Assembly (NCBI GenBank): GCA_027579435.1
Contig: JANBPK010000765.1
Coordinates: 58,428 to 77,887, forward strand
Direction of reading: 5' to 3'
Source of the DNA: Candolleomyces eurysporus
Lineage: Eukaryota > Basidiomycota > Agaricomycetes > Agaricales > Psathyrellaceae
DNA: 19,460 nucleotides
The notes under the pieces were generated by a model. It saw only the letters and a program-made list of their open reading frames with translations, searched no databases and was not told the DNA's origin. Each line of letters begins with the position of its first letter. Within the stretch, counting starts at the first letter, position 1. Made by a program: the position numbers and the translations under genes. This document shows positions 1 to 8,114 of the stretch, one piece after another.

Positions 1-21
1 AANCGTCNANGCNNCAGCTAA

Positions 22-636
22 NNTCNANNCNGCNGCTNNNCGNANNCAGCTGCTNGNNCGNAAGCNNANTCNGGNNCNGNNNNCAAACCAGCTGTCAGCA
101 TCAAGACTCCGGGTCGAAATGGAGGCAAGAGAAACAACGCCTTAGGAAAAGCGGCGGGAGTGGCAACTAACAGGCCGAGGCCAGGGAAGAAGTTGTCGGT
201 AGTAGGTGCAAAAGGTGGGAAAAAAGGGGGAGCGCCTGGCAAGTCGCCTCAGTCAGCCAAAACTCGTAGTCGGACCACTTCAGGTNGTGCAGCAGCGGCG
301 GGAGGAGGCGGAGGAAGTAGCAACACCGCCCAACAAACTGGCATCACAATCCCTCCTCCACCAAGCCGCCCACCACCCGTCCCTCCCCAAGGGCCACTCG
401 TCCTTCCTCCCCATCCTGATTATCCGCATACCTGGACCCCAGGTTACCGACCACCAACTCCTCCCTTGAGTAATAGTGGAGGAAACTCGCCGCAGAGTCC
501 TAACGCACCGCTTACGCCTACACAGGGAGGGTTCCCTCTGAGTCCCCAGGTGGTGAGGCCATCATCGCCAGGGCCTCAGTCACCTGTAATCAGACCCCTG
601 ACCCCTCCAGCTCCGCAGAACCAAAACAATGCGTAG
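22..636 (+). CDS. Proline-rich, basic protein; 5' end missing or masked by Ns
   Basis: The frame is open from about position 22 to a TAG at 634-636. An apparent TAA at 19-21 lies among many Ns and cannot be trusted, and there is no convincing ATG, so this is probably the C-terminal part or last exon of a larger protein. The visible part has three zones: a Lys/Arg/Gly-rich segment (about 100-285), a Gly/Ala run (about 286-320) followed by the tag SNTAQQ, and a Pro/Ser-rich tail with PPPPSRPPPVPP, DYPHTW and repeated SP/TP pairs, ending QNQNNA. No enzyme domain is visible. A decayed paralogue at 3243-3657 keeps SNTAQQ, DPDYPHSW, NAPLTPTQGGF and the PNNA end, and it also sits just upstream of an NLR first exon, so the gene was duplicated together with its neighbour. 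It could be a disordered partner of the NLR or the tail of an upstream NLR; the sequence does not decide. Confidence 0.6.
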   Translation, partial: XXXXXXXXXAAXXXXXXXXXXKPAVSIKTPGRNGGKRNNALGKAAGVATNRPRPGKKLSVVGAKGGKKGGAPGKSPQSAKTRSRTTSGXAAAAGGGGGSSNTAQQTGITIPPPPSRPPPVPPQGPLVLPPHPDYPHTWTPGYRPPTPPLSNSGGNSPQSPNAPLTPTQGGFPLSPQVVRPSSPGPQSPVIRPLTPPAPQNQNNA

Positions 637-1058
637 AGATCTATGTAGCATATGATAGTCGGATGCCTTCTTGATAGTTAGATTAGTNGTGCTGACAGAC
701 CAACTGGAAAAGAGTTGGTCATTTGCGTTGAGAACTTGAGTCTTGTAGTTCTGACTGAGGTCTATAGCCGAATAATAATACAAAATTGTTGAGTAGTACG
801 ATCGAGCGGCTCTCGGTGAGCCTCCGGAGAAGAAACGAGATTGAGTTCTGATTGGAGAGTGCAATTTAAGAGGGCCGGGTTGTGTCCTCTATGTACCTGC
901 AATAGATCGACTATCATGGAGTCTGTTGTCGTTAGGTCAGCAACGGAGACCAAGTTGCGTCAACCTAGAGAGATTCCAACAAAAGGAAGTGCCAACACGT
1001 CAACAGCAATTCACAGCTTTCTTCCTCGTCAACATCTTGACCCTGGCCGTCAGCCAAC
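637..1058. other. Intergenic region upstream of the NLR gene
   Basis: These 422 bases lie between the proline-rich stop codon and the NLR start codon and should hold the 5' region of the NLR gene. Short open frames on both strands overlap here, but none has a recognisable motif or a partner in the second cassette, where the matching interval is only about 165 bases (3658-3822). No clear TATA box is seen. A single ambiguous base lies at 688. Confidence 0.4.
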
Positions 1059-3216
1059 ATGCCTCCCAGGGCCAAAAGGTCAATATCGCTGTCCTACAAG
1101 CCTACGCCTTTAAGTTCTCGATGGCCATGGTCCAAGAAACATCACATTGTCGACACACCTAGGCCCGACAATATAGGCGCCATAAATGTCACGACAAACG
1201 CAGCCCCGACACTGTTTCCGAATGCGAGAAAATTTGTGGTGCAGAACTTACATGTCGATGCGGCCCAGCAGCACGACTGTGCGTCTAAGAGTGCTAGTGA
1301 CTCGGGTGCGTTTCAAGTTTCAGGGGGATCTGCTCTCCAGGAACGACTTCATCTGATGAAATCCGAATTCGATGATGAATATAGTCATACAAGTTGACCC
1401 AGAGGCTGGATGGAAGCTCCTGTTGGACGCAACCGCTCCAAACGCGCTGTACAACTCGACAAACCGTTTCGATCCCCCAAAATGCGACGAGGACACGCGT
1501 ATCGAGGTGACCGAGGAAATCATGGACTGGATCCAGGATTGCGAGTCCCCCCAGCGATTACTATGCATGACTGGCGCTGCGGGCGCTGGGAAGTCGGCAT
1601 TGCAGCAAACCATCTCCGAGCTCTGCTCAAAAAAGGACATCCTAGGATCCACGTTCTTTTTCTCCTCCACAGATCCAACTCGAAACACCGCTTCAGCATT
1701 GATTGCAACGATGGCGTATCAGCTTGGCTTGGGAAATGTCGAATTGCGGCGGGAGATGGGGACGGCTGTGGCCAAGGATCCACTCATCTTCACAAAATCG
1801 CTGAAGACTCAGATGGAGACACTTATTGTGGCTCCTTTCGATTATCTGCGGTGCAACAGCAAAGGATCAGAGCTGTCCGCTCAGCTCCGAAACGCCATAT
1901 TGATCGATGGCCTCGACGAGTGCACCGATGAACAGCGACAGGCGGAGGTGTTGTCCACCATCCATGAATGCCTCATCAAGAACGAGAACATGCCTTTCCG
2001 CATATTCATCGCCAGTAGGCCAGAGTGGGCCATCCGTAGCGCGCTGGAACAAGCTGGTTATCTCCACCAAGTTGCGTATCACATTCGATTGAGCGACGAC
2101 TACAACGCGTTTTCCGACATCGAGCGTGTGTTATGGAGGCGGCTTCGGGAGATTGGGAGGAAAAGCTCTGACCCACGAGCGAGGTCCCCCGAGTGGCCTT
2201 CGAAAGAAATCATAGAAGCGGTGTGTAAGGCTGCGTCGGGCCAGTTCATCTACGCCGCGACAGTCATTAAATTCGTATCGGATATACGAAGTTCACCCGT
2301 GGATCGCCTTCAAATTGTGTTGACCTGGACACCCGACAAGGACCAACGCGCGAAACCTTTCGCCTCACTCGACTACCTGTACACCAACATCCTATCCCGT
2401 GCGAAGGAAGAATACGAAGCCTCAAACACAGACGGTCACGATTTCCTCCTGCTCATTAGGGTGTATCAATTGATGCACAGAGGGCGCTGGGGTACTTGCC
2501 CAGAACTCAGCGAACTCGCTGAATTCTTGGACTTGGAGGCCAACGCGCACGAGAGGCTTCTATGGGATTTGCGCTCGCTTATCACTACTGTTACGCCAAG
2601 GCGTCATCTGTTGCGACTTCACTTTTATCACAAGTCCTTTCACGACTTCTTAGACAAAGAGAGGCGCTCCATGGATCTGTTTGTGCCAGAAGGTCGCGCA
2701 GATCGATACGTTGCTACGCTTTCTCTGAGGTATATTGAAGAAGGTGAGTTTTGCACATCTCCGATACTTGCGAAGCCTTTCAATCTGAATCACTCGTTTG
2801 CAGATTTAGGGGACTCAGCGACCAATCTCCCCTGTTTTCTGTTGTCATCATTCATTAACAAAGAACTTTGGCCAGCGCCCTCTTTGCACCCAATATTTCT
2901 TGAAGGTGGAATGTCGCCTATTGATCGACTGGAGAAGGTGGACAGATGGATAGACGTGTTCGCGCCCCATTCTATTCAACGTGGGGCCGTCCTGAGCTGG
3001 GTACGGATTCTCGCCCGATACATTAGAAAGCGGAAGGTGAGCATGCTATTTTTATTGCAACAGTGAATGATGATAATTATAAGCTCACTCATTTTTTAGG
3101 CCGGGGACAGTGAAACCGAGGAATTCGCGGCGATCCAGAGATATCATGAAAAATGGGAGAAAACGCTTAATGATGGGTCCATGCAACCTCTGAGTCCTTA
3201 TGTGGACGATGATTGA
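1059..3216 (+). CDS. NACHT-domain NLR/STAND NTPase without C-terminal repeats
   Basis: Proposed exons are 1059-1305, 1385-3036 and 3100-3216, giving 671 residues. The first intron (79 nt, phase 1) has the same position and phase as one in the second cassette; the last (63 nt, phase 0) starts GTGAGC, has CTCAC and ends TTTTTTAG. A third GTGAGT...TTTGCAG intron (2744-2803, 60 nt, phase 1) is possible because splicing or retention both keep the frame. Exon 1 carries an N-terminal segment with INVTTNAAPTLF and KFVVQNL. Exon 2 holds the P-loop GAAGAGKS (about residues 146-153), Walker B ILIDGLDEC (about 254-262), a sensor-like FRIFIASRPE (about 287-296) and HKSFHDFL near 498-505, typical of fungal NACHT proteins. 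Such proteins act as nucleotide switches in non-self recognition and cell death; this role is inferred from the family. No ankyrin, WD40 or TPR repeats follow, so the usual sensor is absent. Confidence 0.88.
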
Positions 3217-3242
3217 CGAGATATTATGGACGATAGACGGGA

Positions 3243-3657
3243 GTGAATCAAGGGTTTACACGAGCAGGTTCGGTACTTGACGGAGGGAACAACTCGTTGA
3301 ATGGGTCCCCATGTATTAATCATGGGCAAATAAATATATTTCCCAATGCTGGTAACAGCAACACCGCCCAACAGATTAACAACGCTGAAATTGAGAGTCC
3401 TCCTCTAGCAAACCGTCCACCCCAGTCCCTCTCTGACCCTGATTACCCACATAGTTGGCCTCTCCGCCCTCGAGCAACAGCGCACGAAACTCCCCCAAAA
3501 ATCCTAATGCACCGCTTACACCTACGCAGGGAGGGTTCTTGTTGAGCCCCAAACCGTGAGATCTTGAGACCGTCTTCGCTGAAGCCTCAAGCACCTATTA
3601 GAAATCAGGCCCCCGACTCTGCAACCGCCAGCTGGACAGAACCCAAATAATGCGTAG
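3243..3657 (+). pseudogene. Decayed second copy of the proline-rich gene
   Basis: The reading starts with NGSPCINHGQINIFPNAG and GNSNTAQQ, then keeps DPDYPHSW in the same frame. After that the frame must change: SPKNPNAPLTPTQGGF is in a second frame and stops at TGA after LLSPKP, and the last block, ending GQNPNNA with TAG at 3655-3657, is in a third. At least two or three small indels have therefore broken it relative to the copy ending at 636. It begins 26 bases after the NLR stop codon and ends about 165 bases before the next NLR start. The Asn/Gln-rich block before SNTAQQ has no counterpart in the first copy, where that place is Lys- and Gly-rich, so the two copies differ upstream of the tag. 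Confidence 0.7.
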
Positions 3658-3822
3658 AGAGCTATACAAGAGTTCCTGATGGTCCGATGTAAGTACTTAC
3701 TAGTAGCGCAGTCGAATCAGCTTCGGGTCTGAAGATCCCACGAATACTCTCACGGATGCTAATACGAACCATTGCCAGGGTTAACGGCGAACGCTCCTTC
3801 TTCCCCAGTCGAATCAGCCAAC

Positions 3823-4171
3823 ATGGCACCTACAAAGAGCTCCAAGCCTCCGATTCTCTCTCGATGCCCATGGTCCAAGAAACAGAGTGTCGACCCGATC
3901 GGCAACACACCAAACGACGTAGGCTCTATAAATGTTACGACGAACGCAACCCCAGCACTATTTTCGAATGCAAGCAAATTTGTGGTGCAGAATCTACAGG
4001 TCAATGCGTCCCAGTCCGACTCGTACCAACAGTTCGAGTCCATGTTGAAGGCTGCCACAGGTGAGTTCGGATAACTATCTTCAAGGAGAGGTTTATCGAC
4101 AAATCATGATGGTGCCCATAGGCCCCGTCGACTCAAAGGATGGATGGGAGCTGTCAAAAGTAGTCGGCTGA
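3823..4171 (+). pseudogene. Truncated second NLR: first exon plus start of exon 2
   Basis: Exon 1 (3823-4060) starts at an ATG in the context CCAACATG, as in the intact NLR, and keeps LSRCPWSKK, INVTTNATPALF and KFVVQNLQVNASQ. A 61-nt intron (4061-4121) begins GTGAGT and ends CCCATAG, phase 1, at the same place as the first intron of the intact gene. Splicing gives PVDSKDGWELSK, matching VDPEAGWKLLLD of the intact gene. Similarity then ends and a TGA follows at 4169-4171, leaving about 95 residues without P-loop or any NACHT part. The rest was lost next to the retroelement that starts within about 100 bases. A short product made only of the N-terminal segment cannot be excluded. Confidence 0.75.
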
Positions 4172-4198
4172 CAACGGTAGGAAGGTGACGGGGACAGC

Positions 4199-4347
4199 TA
4201 GTAGACAGATAAATATAACCTCAGATTGTGGAATGAATCTGTAGCTACCTAGTAGACAGATTAATATAACTACTGTAGGTGAGCAAGGTGTAAAAGGCAA
4301 GATAAGCTAAAGCAATGTACCCTCAGATTGTGGAATGAATCTGAGGG
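4199..4347. repeat. Alternating short direct repeats with a hairpin at the LTR edge
   Basis: TAGTAGACAGAT(A/T)AATATAAC occurs at 4199-4219 and 4250-4270. The block CTCAGATT-GTGGAATG-AATCTG occurs at about 4220-4241 and again at 4321-4343. The second is part of a perfect 10-bp stem (4320-4329 with 4338-4347, loop GTGGAATG). The order is A-B-A-B, as if the outer end of the LTR had been duplicated. The junction with the truncated NLR lies at about 4150-4198. Confidence 0.6.
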
Positions 4348-4537
4348 ACAGCTGGTGAGACAAGACAGAATATAAATAGCGATTGGGCTGACATATATAA
4401 GCAAATCCATACAATAATCGAGAGTCCGAGATGAAACGTAAAATAGGAGATGGTCGATGAGAGCATTGAATAAGGAATAGTGATGTAAAGTATTGTAGAC
4501 TATACACAATAAGAGAAAGAAAGTAGAATACTCAACA
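4274..4537 (-). mobile_element. 3' LTR of a Ty1/copia element
   Basis: Read on the minus strand, the LTR starts TGTTGAG (4537-4531) immediately after a purine tract. It contains TTATATATG as a likely TATA box near 4395-4405. Its outer end is either CACCTACA (edge 4274) or TAGCTACA (edge 4240), so the length is about 264 or 298 bases. No matching 5' LTR is present on the other side of the internal region, which is cut at 8115. The RNase H stop codon lies inside the first bases of the LTR. Confidence 0.65.
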
Positions 4538-5200
4538 CTCCCCCTCGATGCAAGCATCGGAGTCAATTGACTTGTCTGGACCAAGAACCCCCATCATCTT
4601 CCTGAACTGAGTGAACTTGATGTGCACAAGTTGCTTTGTCATGATATAGGCAACCATAGCGTTGGTAGGGCAGTAAACAAGTTGGAGATCTTGAGAAGTA
4701 ATGGTCTGGCAAATAAAGTGAAAGTGGATATCAATATGCTTGGTACGAGCATGGAAGACGGGATTGGTGGAGAGTTTTATAGCCCCCTCAGGGTTGCCAG
4801 TGTTGCAATAGAGCACAGTGGGGTTGAACTTCTTGATGTGGGAGCCAAGACCAACCACGGGCAAGATCCTGTGAGCTAGAGTCTGTAACCACTTTGCTTC
4901 CTTAGCAGGATGGGTTAACACAACATATTTGGACTCGGTAGAAGGAAGGGTGATGATAGGTTGCTTCTTTGAGCTCCAAGAGATAACACTGGTCCCAGTT
5001 GAAAAGGTAAAGCCTGAGATCAGGTGTTGATGAAGTTCTGTGCCCCAGTTAGCATTGGAGTAACCAGATAAGATGAAGTCCTTCTCTCCCAAAGTGAGAC
5101 AGAACTCCCTAGTTACCTTGATGTACCAAAGGACATGGAGACCAGCTTCCATGTGAGTGGTGTGAGGCTGTTTGAGGTAGTGAGAGCTGAAGCAAGGTTG
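4532..5200 (-). pseudogene. Ty1/copia RNase H domain, decayed
   Basis: The minus-strand frame shows the copia RNase H order: HVLWYIKVT, LSGYSNANWG, SWSSKKQPIITLPSTESKY, AKEAKWLQ, ARTKHIDIHFHFIC and TKQLVHIKF, ending EGEC at a stop within the LTR. The usual catalytic motif GYSDADW reads GYSNANW, so acidic residues expected for metal binding are changed to Asn, fitting G-to-A changes. The domain is out of frame with the reverse transcriptase upstream; the shift lies near 5185-5200. It forms the 3' end of the element's pol region and is not functional as read. Confidence 0.8.
4538..4547 (-). other. Polypurine tract
   Basis: The minus-strand sequence CGAGGGGGAG directly precedes the TG that starts the LTR. 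This is the standard position for the primer of plus-strand DNA synthesis in LTR retroelements. Confidence 0.65.
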
Positions 5201-6261
5201 GTACGGGTCATGACACCAAGGTACATGAGAAGTCCGACGAGTTTGCAATATTCTGGCTTCTTGGGTAGAAGTAAGGCAGTGGAGACATGCTCAGAGCCGG
5301 GAGTGAGGTTGATGTGTGGTTCAAGAGGGGTGGTAGCATTCTTGCAGTTTGCCATACCAAATTTTTCAAGAATCTGGGTGATGTAGGCAGACTGAGAAAG
5401 AGAGATAGTGTGTGCCTTTAAGTCCTTGCAAATGTCAACTCCTAAGATCCAGCCAAGTTCTCCCATCTCCGCTAACCCTATGTGCTCCCCCATCTCAGCC
5501 TTCAACTTCTTGACAGTTCCTGTAGAGTCAGCAATGTAAGTAAAATTGTCAGTTGTGACTCCTAACAGGCAGTACCTGGAAGGGGACTTGAAGCAATAGA
5601 AGAGAGCATGATCAACATTCTTGAGTATGAAGCATAGCTCATTGTACCACTTATTTCCACCTTGCCTGGTACCATAGAGAGGACACCAGAGTCAAAGTAC
5701 AAGTGTCTTGCCATTTACCCCAGCGTGGTCACAACAAGGAATAAGACTGTGGTTGAGCTTGTAGAAGATCAGATGAAGGTGCATATAGATAATTTTGTTT
5801 GGGGGTAGGACACCATTGAGATAAGCATTCTTTGCATTGCCTTGTTCAATTGCTGAGCCCATGGTCATGCCAAGAGCTAAAATGAGGTGTAGGATGACTG
5901 GACAAATAGTAAGGGTGAAGGTTTTGTTGAAGTTGATTCCAGGATGTTGGGAGTAGCCCTTTCCAACAAGTCAAGTCTTGTATCTAATGATATTGCCTTG
6001 AGCGTCTCTCTTGCAACAAAGAACAAATCTTGAGCCAATAATGTTTGGTATTCCACATCAGTCAACCTCTACAATGTTGTAGGTATGCATCTTCTCGATC
6101 TGAGCCATCTCCTCCCTTATAGCATCCATGAACATTGGACTATCTGAGTCTTGGGTTGCAGCCAATGTCATGGGGAGTGCAGACACCAAGTCCTGATTAG
6201 CCCCAATGCTAACTCCCTCTTGCCCTAATATCTTGCCTATCTCTGCAATGAGCACAGCCAA
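5185..6261 (-). pseudogene. Ty1/copia reverse transcriptase, decayed
   Basis: One minus-strand frame carries the copia reverse transcriptase order: DAIREEMAQIEK, IIGSRFVLCCKRDAQGN, VGKGYSQHPGI, NAKNAYLNGVLPP, CPLYGTRQGGNKWY, then VTTDNFTYIADSTG, MGELGWILGV, ISLSQSAYITQILEKFGM and GLLMYLGVMTRTNLASAL. The expected YVDD-type catalytic box reads TTDN near 5545-5556, so one or both active-site acids are lost. Three in-frame stops, all TGA, interrupt it: after IVEVD, after IRYKT and after GKTLVL. In each case family comparison suggests Arg (CGA) or a similar codon stood there. A frameshift separates it from RNase H. Outer copia order (integrase, linker, RT, RNase H, LTR) is kept. Confidence 0.82.
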
Positions 6262-6309
6262 TGCAGCTTCCTTTGGAGTGTATGGCTGAGGAACCTTGAC
6301 ACCTCTTCC

Positions 6310-6711
6310 TCAAGCTTCCTGGTTTGATTCAGTGTAGAAAACAGGGGGAGGTGTGACACTCCTGCATGTCTGACTAGAAGTTGAAGGTTCTTGCATGTTG
6401 AAGTGGCCAGGCATTGGGATGTCTTTGTTAACAGGTTCAATGACAGTAGGCAGCGTTCCTTCTCCCCTTTCCTCTTGCACATCCTCTTCTCCCTGCAACA
6501 ACTCCTTCTCTATCTCCTCATCATCCTCCTCGTCTCCATTGTCCTCATCGTCTGAATCTTTCATCAAAGGTGGTATTTCATCTTTGCCATCTTCTCCATT
6601 CTCAATAGTAGGCTGAGAAGGCGTAGGATTATGAGAAGGTGAAGGGGGCAGATTGATGTTGTCATTGGCGGCATATTCACCAGGTGTTATGATCCCTTGG
6701 ACTTGTCTCAT
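6310..6711 (-). pseudogene. Acidic linker between integrase and reverse transcriptase
   Basis: This minus-strand frame of 133 codons has many Asp, Glu, Ser and Pro residues (for example DSDDEDNGDEEDDEEIEKEL) and no domain motif. Copia polyproteins have such a low-conservation linker between the integrase C-terminus and reverse transcriptase, and its place here fits that. It runs in a different frame from the reverse transcriptase start at 6261, with a stop at 6310-6312, so the polyprotein is broken here too. Confidence 0.5.
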
Positions 6712-6771
6712 GGACTCTCTGGTCTCTGTAGTTCCTACCTCATGTACACCTTGTGTTTGCCTTATGGTTAC

Positions 6772-6819
6772 CTCATGTATGCTCTATGGACTCATGTATG
6801 CTCTATGGACTCATGTATG
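6772..6819. repeat. 19-bp tandem repeat
   Basis: CTCATGTATGCTCTATGGA occurs at 6772-6790 and 6791-6809, followed by ten bases of a third unit. It lies between the copia linker and the palindrome-rich insertion. Confidence 0.8.
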
Positions 6820-6951
6820 ACCACTTAGTGTTTCAGTAGCACATGTTTTTCATTTAGCTTACTCATAGTTTCATTTTGCTGACTGATACTTTAATATTGC
6901 TGACTGATGTTACCATGCCTTCTAATAAGGCATATAGTATACTTGTGGGAA

Positions 6952-7170
6952 GTGGCCGCTGCTTTGCATGGCAGTGGTCCGAGGCATTTTGCCTCCTTAC
7001 TATTGTGTGCTCAGACGGGACCATGAGGAGACAGTAAGGCAAACCCAAGAAAGGAAAGCGGGAAACGCCGACAGAAAACGGCGGTGCCAATGTTGGTTCC
7101 TGCACATGCCACGCATCCATCTTGGCGCCTGGAAACTGAGTGTATGAACCCGAGTCAAAATGCCTCGGAA
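6952..7170 (-). repeat. TTCCGAGG palindromic element, copy A
   Basis: The ends TCCGAGGCATTTTG (6978-6991) and CAAAATGCCTCGGA (7156-7169) are perfect 14-bp inverted repeats. On the minus strand the second end is followed by a tail related to that of copies B and C, ending CAGCGGCC (about 6952-6977). No open frame of note lies inside. The element sits between the integrase and linker parts of the copia element. Just beyond its tail there is a further perfect 7-bp hairpin ATGCCTT-CTAAT-AAGGCAT (6915-6933). Confidence 0.6.
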
Positions 7171-7204
7171 TAAGTAGGCTAGGATAGTCTGTATTCTTTA
7201 GCTT

Positions 7205-7429
7205 GTTCTTGATAGAACCCACCTAGTGAGCTCCAGAACCCAGAATCACTAAGTTAGACTTAGTGCTTGAACCCCAGAACAAACCCCTTGTCTGAACTTA
7301 TATGAAAGCCTCGTATAAGCTTGAACTTAGTCTTGTAGAAAGCCTCACAAGACCTGAACCAGCATTGCACACAAATTGGATCTTGTGTCAAGAACTTGAA
7401 TATGTCTCACTCCTATATCTTTTAGGAGT
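7205..7429. repeat. Run of consecutive short hairpins
   Basis: Six short perfect or near-perfect inverted repeats follow one another: 7205-7218 (5-bp stem), 7247-7265 (CACTAAG/CTTAGTG), 7297-7319 (8 bp with one G-T pair), 7331-7352 (TCTTGT/ACAAGA), 7381-7393 (5 bp) and 7409-7429 (ACTCCTA/TAGGAGT). The third and fourth share the loop GAAAGCCTC but have different stems. CTTGAAC or a one-base variant follows four of them (7266, 7320, 7353, 7395). No coding role is apparent. Confidence 0.6.
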
Positions 7430-7580
7430 ATCAACATAACACTAGGTTGATCATCATCCTCTTGAGGAAAATGGAGTGCTAGTTGGGGTTGTCAGTTGTT
7501 GGAAGTGGGATTGTTGAAAAGAATTCATCATCTTTGTTGTCACTACTGGTCTCTCCCTCAACAGATACACTTGTGTTCAG

Positions 7581-7729
7581 CAGGCCGCTGCTTTGTGTGG
7601 CAAATTCCGAGGACTCAAAAGTACCAGAATAGGAGTTAGCTCCCACGGTCACATTGTACGAATCAGACAAAATTGCTTGGCGCATTGGCGCACTGGGGTA
7701 CAAGTACCTGAGGACAGGAGTCCTCGGAA
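7581..7729 (-). repeat. TTCCGAGG palindromic element, copy B
   Basis: The ends TTCCGAGGACTC (7605-7616) and GAGTCCTCGGAA (7718-7729) are a perfect 12-bp inverted repeat. Read on the minus strand it begins with hairpin GAGGAC-TCCT-GTCCTC, then GGTAC-TT-GTACC, then CAGTGCGCCAATGCGCC, all closely matched in copy C. It ends with the shared tail containing AAAGCAGCGGCC. It interrupts the copia frame directly after the residues EVFFDIPDAG. Confidence 0.7.
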
Positions 7730-7739
7730 CTTCCAGCAT

Positions 7740-8114
7740 CTGGTATGTCAAAGAAAACCTCCTGTTTCACTGCAATGGATCACCTACCCTCCCAATATAT
7801 CCTACTTCCCAATGACTCCTTGTCTGCTCCCAAATAATGTCCTTCCTGTATGCTAGATTGAAGCTTGCCAGCCTTCAGATCCTTAACAAGGACCTTGGCT
7901 CCCCAAGGATGGAGCATCAAAAAGTTAGGCTTGCTCCTGGTGACAATTTTGTAAGGAGTCTTGAGAGTGAGAACCAAAGTGGTGGACTGGCGGTTGTGAA
8001 GCCAGACACTGAAGCAAATTGCTTTTGCCCAGAGGAAGGTAGGTAGCTTGGATTGGATGAGAAGGGTGCAAGTGGTCAAAATGTGAACACCCATAGTGCT
8101 TTCAGCAATACCAT
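7740..8114 (-). pseudogene. Ty1/copia integrase C-terminal part, cut at its upstream end
   Basis: The minus-strand frame reads NGIAES, LLIQSKLPTFLWAKAI, SVWLHNRQSTT, LHPWGAKVLVKDL and GSRIYWEGR, then after a TGA SIAVKQEVFFDIPDAG. This is the standard end of a copia integrase core and the adjoining C-terminal region. The conserved Glu of the catalytic triad usually stands just before NGIAE-type sequence or within it, and upstream parts (HHCC zinc region, first catalytic Asp) are missing, because the frame is replaced at 8115 by the long inverted repeat. Downstream it is interrupted by copy B. Confidence 0.78.

Noticed and set aside
1..90. Possible unusual sequence at the left edge.
   Set aside because: The stretch is full of Ns, so neither frames nor motifs can be judged there.
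4270..4584. Minus-strand frame of 104 codons with hydrophobic stretches.
   Set aside because: It lies within the copia LTR and has no domain; the hydrophobic look comes from T-rich sequence.
6395..6616. Plus-strand Ser-rich frame.
   Set aside because: Antisense shadow of the acidic copia linker, whose Asp/Glu codons read as Ser/Pro on the other strand.
7205..7429. A CRISPR-like array, because of repeated short palindromes.
   Set aside because: The sequence is eukaryotic, the repeats are not identical and the spacing is irregular.
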